The position numbers were made by a program, and so were the translations under genes. From Pleodorina starrii (lineage: Eukaryota; Chlorophyta; Chlorophyceae; Chlamydomonadales; Volvocaceae), in contig BRXU01000067.1 in the NCBI GenBank assembly GCA_030267565.1, positions 114,220 through 178,219 on the forward strand: a stretch of 64,000 bases of DNA, read 5' to 3'. Position 1 is the stretch's first letter. Each line of letters opens with the position of its first letter. This document shows positions 1-7,560 of the stretch, piece after piece. Below the pieces are notes generated by a model that made no database searches, was not told the DNA's origin, and worked only from the letters and a program-made list of their open reading frames with translations.

Positions 1-2
1 CG

Positions 3-686
3 AGGAGTCTTTCCGGTCGCAGCCGTCTTCTCCCGGCCGCCCTCGCCGTAACCGGTGCCGTAGGGCTGCTGGGCGCGTCGGCATTGCTCGGTCTTCCCCC
101 GGATGCGCAGGAGACCACCGGCACCCCGACCCCGTCCCCGGAGGCGTCCTCCACCGGTGCGACACAGGCCTCATCGAGTCCGGCACCGGTCCCGGACAGG
201 GCCTTACCGCCCGAACCCGCCGGCCCCGGCCCGGCGGTGCTGCCCGCAGCGTCGGCGCCGGTGCACTTGACCGTGCCGGCGGCCGGCATCGACCAGCCGG
301 TGATCGCCCTGACCCCCACGGCACAGAACCAGGCTGAGCAGTCGATCGTTCCCCCGCTGACCACCGACGCCTACTGGCTGAGCACCTACGGGACCCCCGG
401 GGACGGTTCGCAGAACACCACCTACCTCACGGGGCACAGCTGGGAAGGCCTGGACGCGCCCTTCGACCGGCTCAGCACCCAGCTCACCCCCGGAGACACC
501 GTGGTGCTCGGCACCAGAACCGGTGAGATCACCTATGTCGTGGACACGGTCACCACCTATGACAAGAACACCCTCAAAGACAGCGAGATCTGGGCCATCG
601 TGCCCAACCGGCTCGTGCTGATCAGCTGCTTCACCGACGATCCGTGGGGCAAGAACGTCGTCGTCAGCGCCACCCCCGCACCATGA
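3..686 (+). CDS. Class F-type sortase, 5' end outside window
   Basis: Membrane-anchored transpeptidase of the sortase superfamily, expected to act outside the cell on surface proteins with a C-terminal sorting signal. The reading frame is open from the first bases, and the duplicate at 30712 shows that about 15 further codons lie upstream. A hydrophobic segment (LLPAALAVTGAVGLLG) is followed by a long Pro/Thr/Ala-rich linker and the catalytic domain. The catalytic His is in TGHS (about 429-440) and the catalytic Cys in LISC (about 618-629). Class F enzymes normally carry an Arg just before the final NVVV strand; here the sequence is WGKNVVV, so the Arg is absent at that place. The duplicate lies directly downstream of a coiled-coil surface protein, so a similar substrate gene may precede this copy outside the window. 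The fold assignment is firm; activity is uncertain. Confidence 0.85.
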   Translation, partial: RSLSGRSRLLPAALAVTGAVGLLGASALLGLPPDAQETTGTPTPSPEASSTGATQASSSPAPVPDRALPPEPAGPGPAVLPAASAPVHLTVPAAGIDQPVIALTPTAQNQAEQSIVPPLTTDAYWLSTYGTPGDGSQNTTYLTGHSWEGLDAPFDRLSTQLTPGDTVVLGTRTGEITYVVDTVTTYDKNTLKDSEIWAIVPNRLVLISCFTDDPWGKNVVVSATPAP

Positions 687-1351
687 GCCCTGGCCACCTT
701 CGGGACCCGTTCCTGACCAGGCCGCCGCGGAGGAACAGCACCACTGGAGCGTGGGCGCAGAGCACCGGTGAACGCCCCTCCCGGCCCAGAGAAGGCCGGC
801 CCACCGCCACCCCAGCTGGCGTCCTCACCCCCGAGCGGTACCGGTGATCTCTCTACTAGGGAGACCCGCGCGGCTTCAGCCACCGGTACAGTCCGGCACG
901 TCCTGTGGCGCGAAAGACCACCAGCTGCCGCGGTGGGCGGTGATGACCTCGATCTGCTACGCCCTCCGGTGGTGACGGTGCCCTGCCCAGGCGACCGTCG
1001 CCTTCCCTGCACGACCTTCGATCTCGGCGCTGGCCTCCGCATCGGCGATCACGCACCGGGCCTCCACCCGGAGGACGCCGTGCCCGTCCGCACCACCCGT
1101 CCACCCGAACCCACACCGAGCGTGCAGCACACCATGCGGATGCACGATGGCGATGGACGCGGACCTCTTCCGACGGAGTAAGACCAAACCCGCTCCGACA
1201 AGGAACTTTACAGTTCCCATCCTTCCCCCGGTGAGGGAAACTTCTTTGAAACGGATCTGCCGACAGCTCCGGGAAGAGCCGGCCGGGGACAGCGGCCGGG
1301 AAGCCCGGCTGGTCGAGTGATCTTCCTAATGCCGATGAAAGGGTGCTTTCC
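687..1351. other. Gene-poor spacer shared by both repeat copies
   Basis: No confident gene. The spacer is kept almost unchanged at 31491-32155. On the minus strand it holds an 87-codon open frame (957-1220) that survives in both copies with one residue changed and ends in GHRHHRRA. It matches no family I recognise and has no clear ribosome site, so it is not called as a gene. Confidence 0.4.
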
Positions 1352-1729
1352 GTGCGCGAGGACCTCAAGGCCACCTACCGGCGCCTCGGACTGGGTCAAC
1401 GATGGCTGCTGCGACAACAGCTGAAGAAGGTGGAATCGATGCTGGACCCCTCCGAGACCACACAGATCCTCGCCCCGGGACAGTGGCGAGGTCAGCCCAT
1501 CATCGCCGTGCTCACCACCTCACGACTGCTGCTGGCCCGCCCCGAGCAGAAGCAACCTTCCACGCACCAGGCAGTCTTCGCACGGGGCAGCATCTCGCAG
1601 CTGAGCGTCCACCCCTGCCCTCCCAAGGGTGCACGGTTCCGGCTGAAGCTGGGGTTGAACCTGGAAGAGTTCACCGTCACCCAGCACGGTGCCGAGTTCG
1701 AGCGCCTCCTGCGCGCCAACCAGATCTGA
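1352..1729 (+). CDS. Small PH-like domain protein, copy 1
   Basis: A protein of about 125 residues with a helical N-terminus (LKATYRRLGL, RQQLKKVESML) followed by a beta-rich core that includes ILAPGQWRGQ, IIAVLTTSRLLLARP and FRLKLGLNLEEFTV. The pattern of a strand followed by T-x-x-R-L-L-L resembles the bacterial pleckstrin-like (YokE/bPH) fold that many Gram-positive bacteria carry in short proteins of unknown function. GTG at 1352 is chosen because AAAGGG lies 7 bases upstream; an in-frame GTG at 1343 is possible. The duplicate at 32156 is intact with few changes, which suggests constraint. The fold is inferred and the function unknown. Confidence 0.6.
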   Translation: MREDLKATYRRLGLGQRWLLRQQLKKVESMLDPSETTQILAPGQWRGQPIIAVLTTSRLLLARPEQKQPSTHQAVFARGSISQLSVHPCPPKGARFRLKLGLNLEEFTVTQHGAEFERLLRANQI

Positions 1730-1966
1730 ACGCCTCGTCAGAAAAGAACCGCGACACCCCCCGGGCCGCACCGGGGCCGCCCAGGCTCCCAAGGTCGTAA
1801 ACCATGCCGTCACAAACCCGCGCGCATGTATTTGCATTCAGATATTGCTTATCGTGGGAGGACCACCCAGACGGTCTCGACACGAGCCCCCGGCTAATCC
1901 GTGCACGGATAGCTGTGCGCGTCCAGACACTTCCTAGGTCGGTGGCGCCTCTCCCCCGATGGCGCC

Positions 1967-2005
1967 GGGCGGGCCCTGCCACATCCCCCTAGGCAGGGCC
2001 CGCCC
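1967..2005. terminator. GC-rich hairpin after PH-like copy 1
   Basis: Perfect 14-bp arms GGGCGGGCCCTGCC and GGCAGGGCCCGCCC around an 11-base loop. There is no long U-run. The same hairpin is kept in the second repeat copy, which supports a termination role. Confidence 0.6.
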
Positions 2006-2175
2006 CTCCCATGTCCGGAATGCGTCACGACCGGTCCCACCAAGACCGTTCTGCTGCGATCGGTGCGCGTCAATCACGCAGCGGCTCCAACAGCCCGGGC
2101 ATGCAGACGCCCGCACTAGGAACCACAACGGGTGTAGAACAGGTACAGTCATGGCCCCCGCAGGCTTCGATTCTT

Positions 2176-2631
2176 CTACTGTTGCGCTGCTCCCGAAGCG
2201 TTATGAGGACCAGGGGCGGGAAAGGTTCCGCGGTCCCGGATGGCCAGGACAGTCCCGCCCAGCAGCCCTGCCACCAGCCCATAAGGGGTGAGATACACAA
2301 CGTAGAAGAACCACCCCGGGTCGACAACCACGTTGAGCACCAGGAACGGCAGCAGCAGCGCCCCACCAAATACGGTCATCAGCCCGATGCGTACTCCTGC
2401 GCTCAGGCCGTAGTCGGCCCCGGCCTTCCAGCACGGTCCCCACACCAGCCGAGTCCACACTAGCGCGACCACCGCCAACTCCACCCAGATCATCACCCAG
2501 ACCCCCAACCAGGACGACAAACTGATGCCGTTCATCGCGAAGACGCCGGTGTAGGCCAGGGCGAGTACCGGCGTCAGGGCCTGGAACACCAGGTAAGTGC
2601 TGAACGGATGCACACCAAGGGCCCGTCTCAC
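2176..2631 (-). CDS. Small multi-pass membrane protein, cut from its leader by IS5
   Basis: 151 residues with four likely membrane segments (around TYLVFQALTPVLALAY, LGVWVMIWVELAVVAL, GLMTVFGGALLLPFLVL and FYVVYLTPYGLVAGLLGG). No family recognised. GTG at 2631 is the only reasonable start: the codon two places upstream in the pre-insertion sequence is TAA. Joining the flanks of the neighbouring IS5 (one TTA removed) places GGAAGAG about 10 bases before this GTG, so the insertion has separated the coding region from its ribosome site and promoter. The protein may now be unexpressed although its frame is intact. Confidence 0.5.
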   Translation of the reverse strand: MRRALGVHPFSTYLVFQALTPVLALAYTGVFAMNGISLSSWLGVWVMIWVELAVVALVWTRLVWGPCWKAGADYGLSAGVRIGLMTVFGGALLLPFLVLNVVVDPGWFFYVVYLTPYGLVAGLLGGTVLAIRDRGTFPAPGPHNASGAAQQ

Positions 2632-2637
2632 AAGTTA

Positions 2638-3595
2638 GAGGTTCCGCCATTAGGTCATGGTCGTCGGGTCGGGCGGGTGTCCCAGCGGTGGGTGGTCCAG
2701 GCCTCGCGGAGGAGACGGCCGGTGATGATGATGGCGTTGGCCAGCCCGATGAACGCCTCGATCACCCGGGTCCGGCGTTCGGTGCAGATCGCCAGCTTCT
2801 TGAATCCTCGGTTGTGCCAGGCATTGGTCCGCTCCACGACCCAGCGGGCGGTGTTCTGGATCGGGGCCGGGATGCCCTTGGTGGCGATCTCACCATCGCA
2901 GCCGAGCTCGACAAGCAGCTCACGGGTGGCCTTCGAGTCGTAGCCGGCGTCCAGGTGCACGGTGATCCGCTCCGGCAGGTCGAAGCCGAACCGGGACAGT
3001 GTCTCCAGGGTCGGGCGCAACAGTGGGGAGTCGTGGCGGTTGGCCGGGGCCACGACGGTACCCAGCGGGATCCCGGCGCCGTCGACCAGCAGCGATCGTT
3101 TCGTGCCCTGCTTGCCGCGGTCCACCGGTGACCGCCCGGCGGCCTCGCCCCCGCACGGGGCCTTGGTGATGCACCCGTCCACGGCCAAGTTCTCCAGCTG
3201 GAGCCCGACCATCTTCTCGTAGCCCTCCAGACAGAACTGCTCCAGCTCCTTGAAGGCTCCGGCCTCGATCCACTCATCGCGCCGGCGACGGATCGTGGTA
3301 GCCGAACACGTCGTGTCGGAGATCCTCTCGTAGGCGGCCCCGAGGACGAGGACCTGGACCAGCTTGTCGAACACCACCCGGTCCGGGATCCGTGGCCGGT
3401 GGCAACCCAATGGATGCTCGTCCGTCACAGGAGGGATCAGCACCTGGAACTGGTCCCAGATGGGCTCGATGATGCACGATGGAACAGCAGGCACGAGTGC
3501 TCCCGGTCAACACACTGATTCTCAACAAATCCGTGTCTACCAGGCCTCGTGCCTGTCTCATGCCACCGCTCCACGATGCCTATCGGCGGAACCTC
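2638..3595 (-). mobile_element. IS5-family element, copy A (958 bp)
   Basis: Ends GAGGTTCCGCC and GGCGGAACCTC with the target repeat TTA on both sides (2635-2637, 3596-3598). Identical in length to the copies at 35166-36123 and 40449-41406. The three-base TNA duplication fits the IS1031-like part of the IS5 family. Confidence 0.92.
2655..3494 (-). CDS. IS5-family DDE transposase, copy A
   Basis: 279 residues. It catalyses excision and insertion of its own element. The N-terminal part (WDQFQVLIPP, DEHPLGCHRPRIPDR, AYERISDTTCSATTIRRRRD) is the usual IS5 helix-turn-helix region. The catalytic acidic residues are seen in NLAVDGC, HLDAGYDS and WVVERTNAW. The full length is typical of single-frame IS5 transposases and no break is seen. 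The protein translation is the same in all three copies in this window, so transposition was recent or the copies are homogenised. Confidence 0.93.
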   Translation of the reverse strand: MPAVPSCIIEPIWDQFQVLIPPVTDEHPLGCHRPRIPDRVVFDKLVQVLVLGAAYERISDTTCSATTIRRRRDEWIEAGAFKELEQFCLEGYEKMVGLQLENLAVDGCITKAPCGGEAAGRSPVDRGKQGTKRSLLVDGAGIPLGTVVAPANRHDSPLLRPTLETLSRFGFDLPERITVHLDAGYDSKATRELLVELGCDGEIATKGIPAPIQNTARWVVERTNAWHNRGFKKLAICTERRTRVIEAFIGLANAIIITGRLLREAWTTHRWDTRPTRRP

Positions 3596-3756
3596 TTATC
3601 TCTCTTCCGCTCGGCAGATCTCAGCGTACGCGCCATACCAGCGGGTTGGTCACTGGAGGGTGGTGAGCGCCAGCGCTCGGGAAATGGGAAGTCGATGACA
3701 TGAGCTCAGCGATATGGCTCGTGCTGTCGTCCCTCGATGCCTTCGTCACTGGCGGT

Positions 3757-4503
3757 TCACCTCCGGGGCCTTGCCTGCACTTCCAGCTTGAGCATGGCTT
3801 CCGGGAACGCGCTCAGCGTCGTGGCCAGCTGCTGGTCGAGGTAGGTCAGCAGCAGGCGCCGGTAGACGATGCCTTCATGGCTCACCCCGGCCCCACCGGC
3901 ATGACGCCGGGTGGACTCGACAGCAGCGATGACAGCGTCCAGGCGTGCGAGGTCGTCTGCGGTCCACGGGCTCTGGTACACCCGCAGACGCTCTCCATAC
4001 AGGGGCGATAGGGCTCGCCGGGCCGCTGGGACATCGGTGGCCGAGACCACGATCTCCTCCAGCCCACCCGGGGCCACCCGGCGGAATCGCCACAGCACGA
4101 CACCGGCCTCGAATAGGGGGCTCTCGACGGCTCGGGTGGCTTCGTCCACCGGGTGCATCGGCGGGGGCTGCGACTCCACCGGCACTTGCAGGGGTGATTC
4201 CGCCGGGGTGGTGTCGGTCACGGTGTCCACGTGCAGCTTCCCGTCGGACCACATCCCGGTGGCCAGCACCCGGTGGCCGATTCGGTCGATCAGTTCTTCG
4301 TCCCGACCAGGCCCCCGGGGGAACAAGACGACGACGGGCGCAGACGCAGGCAGAAGAAGATCAGCGGGCCACGGCTCCTGGTGCCACCACACCAGCCCGA
4401 GGCCTTCTTGCTGCACGCGCACCAGACGCCCGGTAGCCACCGCCTTCTGCCCGTCGGCCAGGACCAGGTGATCGAACCGTGTGTCCTTCGAGTGACTGTC
4501 CAC
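3757..4503 (-). CDS. Hypothetical protein, about 248 residues
   Basis: No family recognised. The N-terminal half has a beta-rich pattern with WWHQEPWPADLLLP and VVVLFPRGPGRDEEL; the C-terminal half is helical (RLDAVIAAVESTRRHAG, RRLLLTYLDQQLATTLSAF). There is no signal peptide or membrane segment, so it is probably cytoplasmic. GTG at 4503 is preferred because GGAGG lies 8 bases upstream; GTG at 4518 is an alternative that would overlap the end of the upstream gene at 4523. The two genes are on the same strand and nearly touch, which suggests co-transcription. Confidence 0.5.
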   Translation of the reverse strand: MDSHSKDTRFDHLVLADGQKAVATGRLVRVQQEGLGLVWWHQEPWPADLLLPASAPVVVLFPRGPGRDEELIDRIGHRVLATGMWSDGKLHVDTVTDTTPAESPLQVPVESQPPPMHPVDEATRAVESPLFEAGVVLWRFRRVAPGGLEEIVVSATDVPAARRALSPLYGERLRVYQSPWTADDLARLDAVIAAVESTRRHAGGAGVSHEGIVYRRLLLTYLDQQLATTLSAFPEAMLKLEVQARPRR

Positions 4504-4522
4504 CGCTGGTTCCTCCACGTTC

Positions 4523-4912
4523 CTAGGAGCGCTTGACCTCCAGCATCATCCCAAATCGTGTCGGACGGACATTGACCGTGGACCGGTTGCGGCATTGGTA
4601 GTCCACGATGTCGGTGTAGACCCCGGCCAGGTAGGCCCCGCGTCGCATGCAGGCGCTGTAGCTGGAGTAGATGGTGTCGTCCCAGGGAATCCAGATCAGG
4701 TTGTGGCCCAGGGGAGCGTGCTCCCCGCCCTGAATCGCGGCGGATCCGGCGGTGGCCGCGGGCACGGTAGCCGATGCGGTCAGGTCGTTGCCGCGGCTCA
4801 TATGGCTGGCCACCGCCGTGAGATCGCCCGATACACCGCCAAAGCCCTGGGGGCGGATTTCGACGCCGCCGCCGCTGAACTGGCCTGACAGCGCAAGCAC
4901 GTCCCCACCCAC
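4523..4912 (-). CDS. Hypothetical protein upstream of the 3757-4503 gene
   Basis: Up to 129 residues from GTG at 4912. The N-terminal part reads GVEIRPQGFGGVSGDLTAVA, an amphipathic helix style loosely similar to small secreted WXG-type proteins, but no W-x-G motif is present. The C-terminal part has two Cys (YSACMRRG, DYQCRNRS) and no membrane segment. The stop lies 5 to 20 bases before the candidate starts of the next gene, so the pair probably forms a unit. Function unknown; the start is uncertain. Confidence 0.4.
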   Translation of the reverse strand: MGGDVLALSGQFSGGGVEIRPQGFGGVSGDLTAVASHMSRGNDLTASATVPAATAGSAAIQGGEHAPLGHNLIWIPWDDTIYSSYSACMRRGAYLAGVYTDIVDYQCRNRSTVNVRPTRFGMMLEVKRS

Positions 4913-5117
4913 TTCCGCACCTACGTCTACGGCACGCGCTGACCTCCAGATCCGCAGCCATCAAAAGTCAGTTTCCGCCATCATCACGGACCCGGCCCCG
5001 GAGCGGCGCCGGTACCAGAGCATCGCTTCGCTCATCACGCCACGGGTTACCGCTCAGCCATGCTGATGGTCTCCGACTGCCGTGGTGTCCAACAGGGTGG
5101 AGCCCGTCCGCTTGCGC

Positions 5118-5132
5118 TTGACGTTGCGTCAA
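5118..5132. promoter_or_regulatory. Palindrome upstream of MerR gene
   Basis: TTGACG-TTG-CGTCAA, perfect 6-bp arms, 40 bases before the MerR start. The left arm could serve as a -35 box. TipA-type regulators autoregulate through dyads of this kind, so this is a likely operator; the binding itself is inferred. Confidence 0.55.
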
Positions 5133-5171
5133 CTGCAATGCTGACTCGTACCGGCGACGGGAGGAGGAGAG

Positions 5172-5921
5172 ATGGAGTGGTCCATCCACGACATCACGAG
5201 GCTCACCGGCACCACTAGCCGCACGCTGCGCCACTACGGACAGATCGGCCTGCTGGAACCCTCCCGCACCGGGCACGGCGGGCTGCGGTACTACGACGAA
5301 GACGCACTGGTGCGCCTGCAGCGAATCCTGCTGCTGCGCCAGCTCGGCCTCTCATTGCCCGCGATCGCCGAGGTGCTCACCGGTGCGCAGAGCGTCATCC
5401 ACGCCCTACGCACGCACCTGACTTTGCTCGAACAAGAACGAGATCGGGTGCAACGCCAGATCGCCTCGGTCCGGCGCACGATCGAGAAAACCGAAAGAGG
5501 TGAACAACTCATGGCAGAGGAAATGTTCGACGGCTTCGACCACACACAGTACAAAGATGAGGTCGAGGCCCGGTGGGGCAGGGACGCCTACGCAGCCGCC
5601 GACCGCTGGTGGCGTGGTATGAGCGTCGAGGATCGGCAGGCTTTCCAGAATCGCAGCACCCAGCTGATCGCGGACTGGACCGCGGCGGCAGGCAGGGGTG
5701 CCGCGCCCGATTCCGACATGGCGCAGGCCCTCGCCCGGCGCCACGTCGAGTGGCTCGGCACCGCCCCCGGCCACGGGCCCACCAGCCCGGCGAAGGAGTA
5801 CGTCCTCGGGCTTGGTGAGATGTACGTGTCCGACCCGCGCTTCACCGCCACCTACGGTGGCGCGAAAGGGGCGGCCTTCGTGCGCGACGCGCTGAAGGTC
5901 TACGCCGAGCACCACCTGTAG
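5172..5921 (+). CDS. MerR-family regulator with TipAS domain
   Basis: 249 residues. Residues 1-70 are a MerR winged helix (DITRLTGTTSRTLRHYGQIG, GGLRYYDEDALVRLQ), 75-115 a coiled-coil dimerisation helix, and about 118-249 a TipAS ligand-binding domain (FDGFDHTQYKDEVEARWG, WWRGMSVEDRQ, MYVSDPRFTATY). TipA proteins sense thiopeptide-like or other bulky drugs and activate their own promoter. The start is firm: GGGAGGAGGAGAG precedes ATG. An internal ATG at 5511 (residue 114) has its own AGAGGTGA 7 bases upstream and would give the sensor domain alone, as TipAL/TipAS are made from tipA in Streptomyces. It stands alone with a palindromic operator 40 bases upstream. Confidence 0.9.
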   Translation: MEWSIHDITRLTGTTSRTLRHYGQIGLLEPSRTGHGGLRYYDEDALVRLQRILLLRQLGLSLPAIAEVLTGAQSVIHALRTHLTLLEQERDRVQRQIASVRRTIEKTERGEQLMAEEMFDGFDHTQYKDEVEARWGRDAYAAADRWWRGMSVEDRQAFQNRSTQLIADWTAAAGRGAAPDSDMAQALARRHVEWLGTAPGHGPTSPAKEYVLGLGEMYVSDPRFTATYGGAKGAAFVRDALKVYAEHHL

Positions 5922-6208
5922 CGACGCCGACGGTCTTGATCGTCATCGACGCTGGAAGCTAGAAGGACAGGTGTCCGGGGCTGCAGACCCGGCCACTCTG
6001 TCCTCAGCACATTCCACCCTGGCACGCGGCCCTTACACACGGCGCTTCACATCTTCAACATTGCATCAGGGGCTCGGCTTACGGGACGCACGCCACCGCA
6101 GCCATCGCCGCAGCGCCCGCAGCGGAGGCCGCTATCAAGCATCGACAGAAGACCGCCAAGTAAAAACGAAAGCCACACTGTGGCCGGCCCTCGTCGGCGG
6201 GACAGCCA
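5922..6208. other. Intergenic, nothing recognised
   Basis: Spacer between the convergent MerR and resolvase genes. No clear terminator, repeat or short gene was seen. Confidence 0.5.
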
Positions 6209-6787
6209 CTATGGGTTCCGGGCCAGGGACCGGTAGAGCGTGGAACGGTCGATACCCAGCTGACGGGCCACCTGAGCCTTGGGTACCCCTATTTCGATCA
6301 ACTCGGACGCCTGAGCCAACTGCTCCGCGGTGAGCTTCCGCGCCCGGCCTCGATAGACGCCGCGGGCCTTGGCGGCACGGATACCCTCGGCCTGCCGTTC
6401 CCTGGTGATCGCCCGCTCCAGCTGGGCGAAAGAGGCCATGATGTTCAGCTGGAACTCCGCGAACGGATCAGCATCACCAGGCTGAAAGGACACCCGCTCG
6501 TGGACGAACTCCACCACCACACCTTTGGCCACCAGCTCCCCCACGATTTGATTCAGATCCACGACCGAGCGGGCCAGCCGGTCCATCGAGGAGACCACGA
6601 CCGTATCCCCGGCTCGGGAGTAGCCGATCAGGTCTGCCAAGGCCGTGCGCCCCTCGCGCTTGGCCCCGGACTGCTTCTCCTCGAATACCCTGTTCACCTC
6701 GCCCAGAGCGGTCAGCTGCCGGCCAAGGTTCTGGTCGGTGCTCGACACTCGGGCGTACCCGATTCGCTGCCCTGCATGTTGCGCCAT
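6209..6787 (-). CDS. Serine resolvase/invertase
   Basis: About 192 residues. The nucleophile Ser lies in RIGYARVSSTDQNLGRQ near the N-terminus. SSMDRLARSVVDL carries the conserved DRLAR loop, and FAQLERAITRERQAEGI the E-helix/hinge. The C-terminal helix-turn-helix is GVPKAQVARQLGIDRSTLYR. It is full length for the Tn3 resolvase / Pin invertase group, which recombines short sites. ATG at 6787 starts just before the conserved core; ATG at 6805 is also possible and neither has a strong ribosome site. No transposase of the Tn3 type is nearby, so it is an orphan in this window. A 21-bp dyad lies immediately upstream. Confidence 0.88.
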   Translation of the reverse strand: MAQHAGQRIGYARVSSTDQNLGRQLTALGEVNRVFEEKQSGAKREGRTALADLIGYSRAGDTVVVSSMDRLARSVVDLNQIVGELVAKGVVVEFVHERVSFQPGDADPFAEFQLNIMASFAQLERAITRERQAEGIRAAKARGVYRGRARKLTAEQLAQASELIEIGVPKAQVARQLGIDRSTLYRSLARNP

Positions 6788-6796
6788 ATCTAGAGC

Positions 6797-6817
6797 TTTG
6801 CACATATCTGTTGCAAA
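6797..6817. promoter_or_regulatory. Dyad upstream of resolvase
   Basis: TTTGCA-N9-TGCAAA, next to the resolvase start. It may be part of a recombination site or an autoregulatory operator. Only one dyad was seen, not the three subsites of a full res site. Confidence 0.35.
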
Positions 6818-6942
6818 AATCAGAAAATGACCCTATAGCTACGCGAAGTGGTGGGCATTAGCACTGTTGCGCTGGGGTATACCTCGTGAAACAGACATGT
6901 GGCTGTAAGCCAAGCCCTTAAAGCGACACTCTTGGGGGGCGC

Positions 6943-7539
6943 TTACTTCGTCGCTGACAGTTGTTGCTTGGGCCACAACGTGTAGCTGATCGCCCAGATG
7001 AGGTCGAGCACGAACCAGATGCCGAGGATCGGGAAGATGCCTTGCAGTGCGCCGGTCCTGCGGGGGTCGGCGACAATGGCGATGAGCAGCCACAGGATGC
7101 CGGCGGTGATTGCGACCGCGACACCAGTGCGGGCGGCATCTTTCCAGGACTCTCGGGTGTACACCGGGCCGTAGCGCTTGACTGGAGCGGGGCCGTGGGC
7201 GAAGCGATAGGCGAAGTGCCCATCGGCCCATCTGACCATCTTGTGCCCGTAGGCAACCGAGACTCCTAGATATAGAGCGGCCAGTCCATGGAAGAAGCTG
7301 GCGGTGCCCCCGGCTTGCAGGTTGATGATCACCGCGGTGAGCAGCACCAGGTCGACCACCGGCGTCATGGCCAGCAGGACGGTACCGGTGCGTCGTCGTC
7401 GCAGGACGTATCGGGCGACCAGGCCGAGGACCACGAAAACCCAGAAGCCGATCTCGCACGCGATGATGATCGCCAGAATCGGGTCCACGGTCTTCTCCAG
7501 AAGTAGCACAACTGTGTCAGTAAGAAGTGAGATTAGCAC
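6943..7539 (-). CDS. YmcC-like integral membrane protein
   Basis: 198 residues from GTG at 7539, with about five membrane segments: ILAIIIACEIGFWVFVVLGL, GTVLLAMTPVVDLVLLTAVI, GLAALYLGVSVAYG, VAVAITAGILWLLIAIV and FPILGIWFVLDLIWAI. The block ACEIGFW...ARYVLRR...PVVDL resembles the YmcC-type family of Firmicutes and Actinobacteria, whose function is unknown. The frame is open further upstream, but that part overlaps the divergent TetR gene and is not used. The start lies inside the TetR palindrome; GTG at 7509 is an alternative. Divergent pairing with TetR suggests this gene is its target. Confidence 0.7.
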   Translation of the reverse strand: MLISLLTDTVVLLLEKTVDPILAIIIACEIGFWVFVVLGLVARYVLRRRRTGTVLLAMTPVVDLVLLTAVIINLQAGGTASFFHGLAALYLGVSVAYGHKMVRWADGHFAYRFAHGPAPVKRYGPVYTRESWKDAARTGVAVAITAGILWLLIAIVADPRRTGALQGIFPILGIWFVLDLIWAISYTLWPKQQLSATK

Positions 7540-7549
7540 GGGCGTGCTA
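7534..7549. promoter_or_regulatory. Palindromic TetR operator
   Basis: TAGCACG-GG-CGTGCTA, a perfect 7-bp-arm dyad between the divergent TetR and membrane protein genes. Its position 11 bases before the TetR start and over the start of the membrane gene fits autorepression and repression of the neighbour. Confidence 0.7.
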
Positions 7550-7560
7550 GTTTGTGGTGC

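Larger units (their letters stand above)
1..2019 (+). repeat. Direct repeat copy 1 (sortase / PH-like block)
   Basis: This segment is nearly identical to 30758-32843. The pair covers the sortase, a gene-poor spacer, the PH-like gene and a shared terminator, and ends at the sequence TGTCCGGA in both. Copy 1 is probably cut only by the window edge. Differences are scattered substitutions plus a few indels. Confidence 0.9.

Noticed and set aside
957..1220. 87-codon minus-strand frame kept in both repeat copies
   Set aside because: Its conservation is explained by recent duplication of the whole block; there is no ribosome site or recognisable family.
4290..4964. Minus-strand open frame of 224 codons
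   Set aside because: Arg/Pro-rich shadow that overlaps two better minus-strand frames at 3757-4503 and 4523-4912.
6797..6817. Complete Tn3-type res site
   Set aside because: Only one dyad is present and no Tn3 transposase or further subsites were seen.
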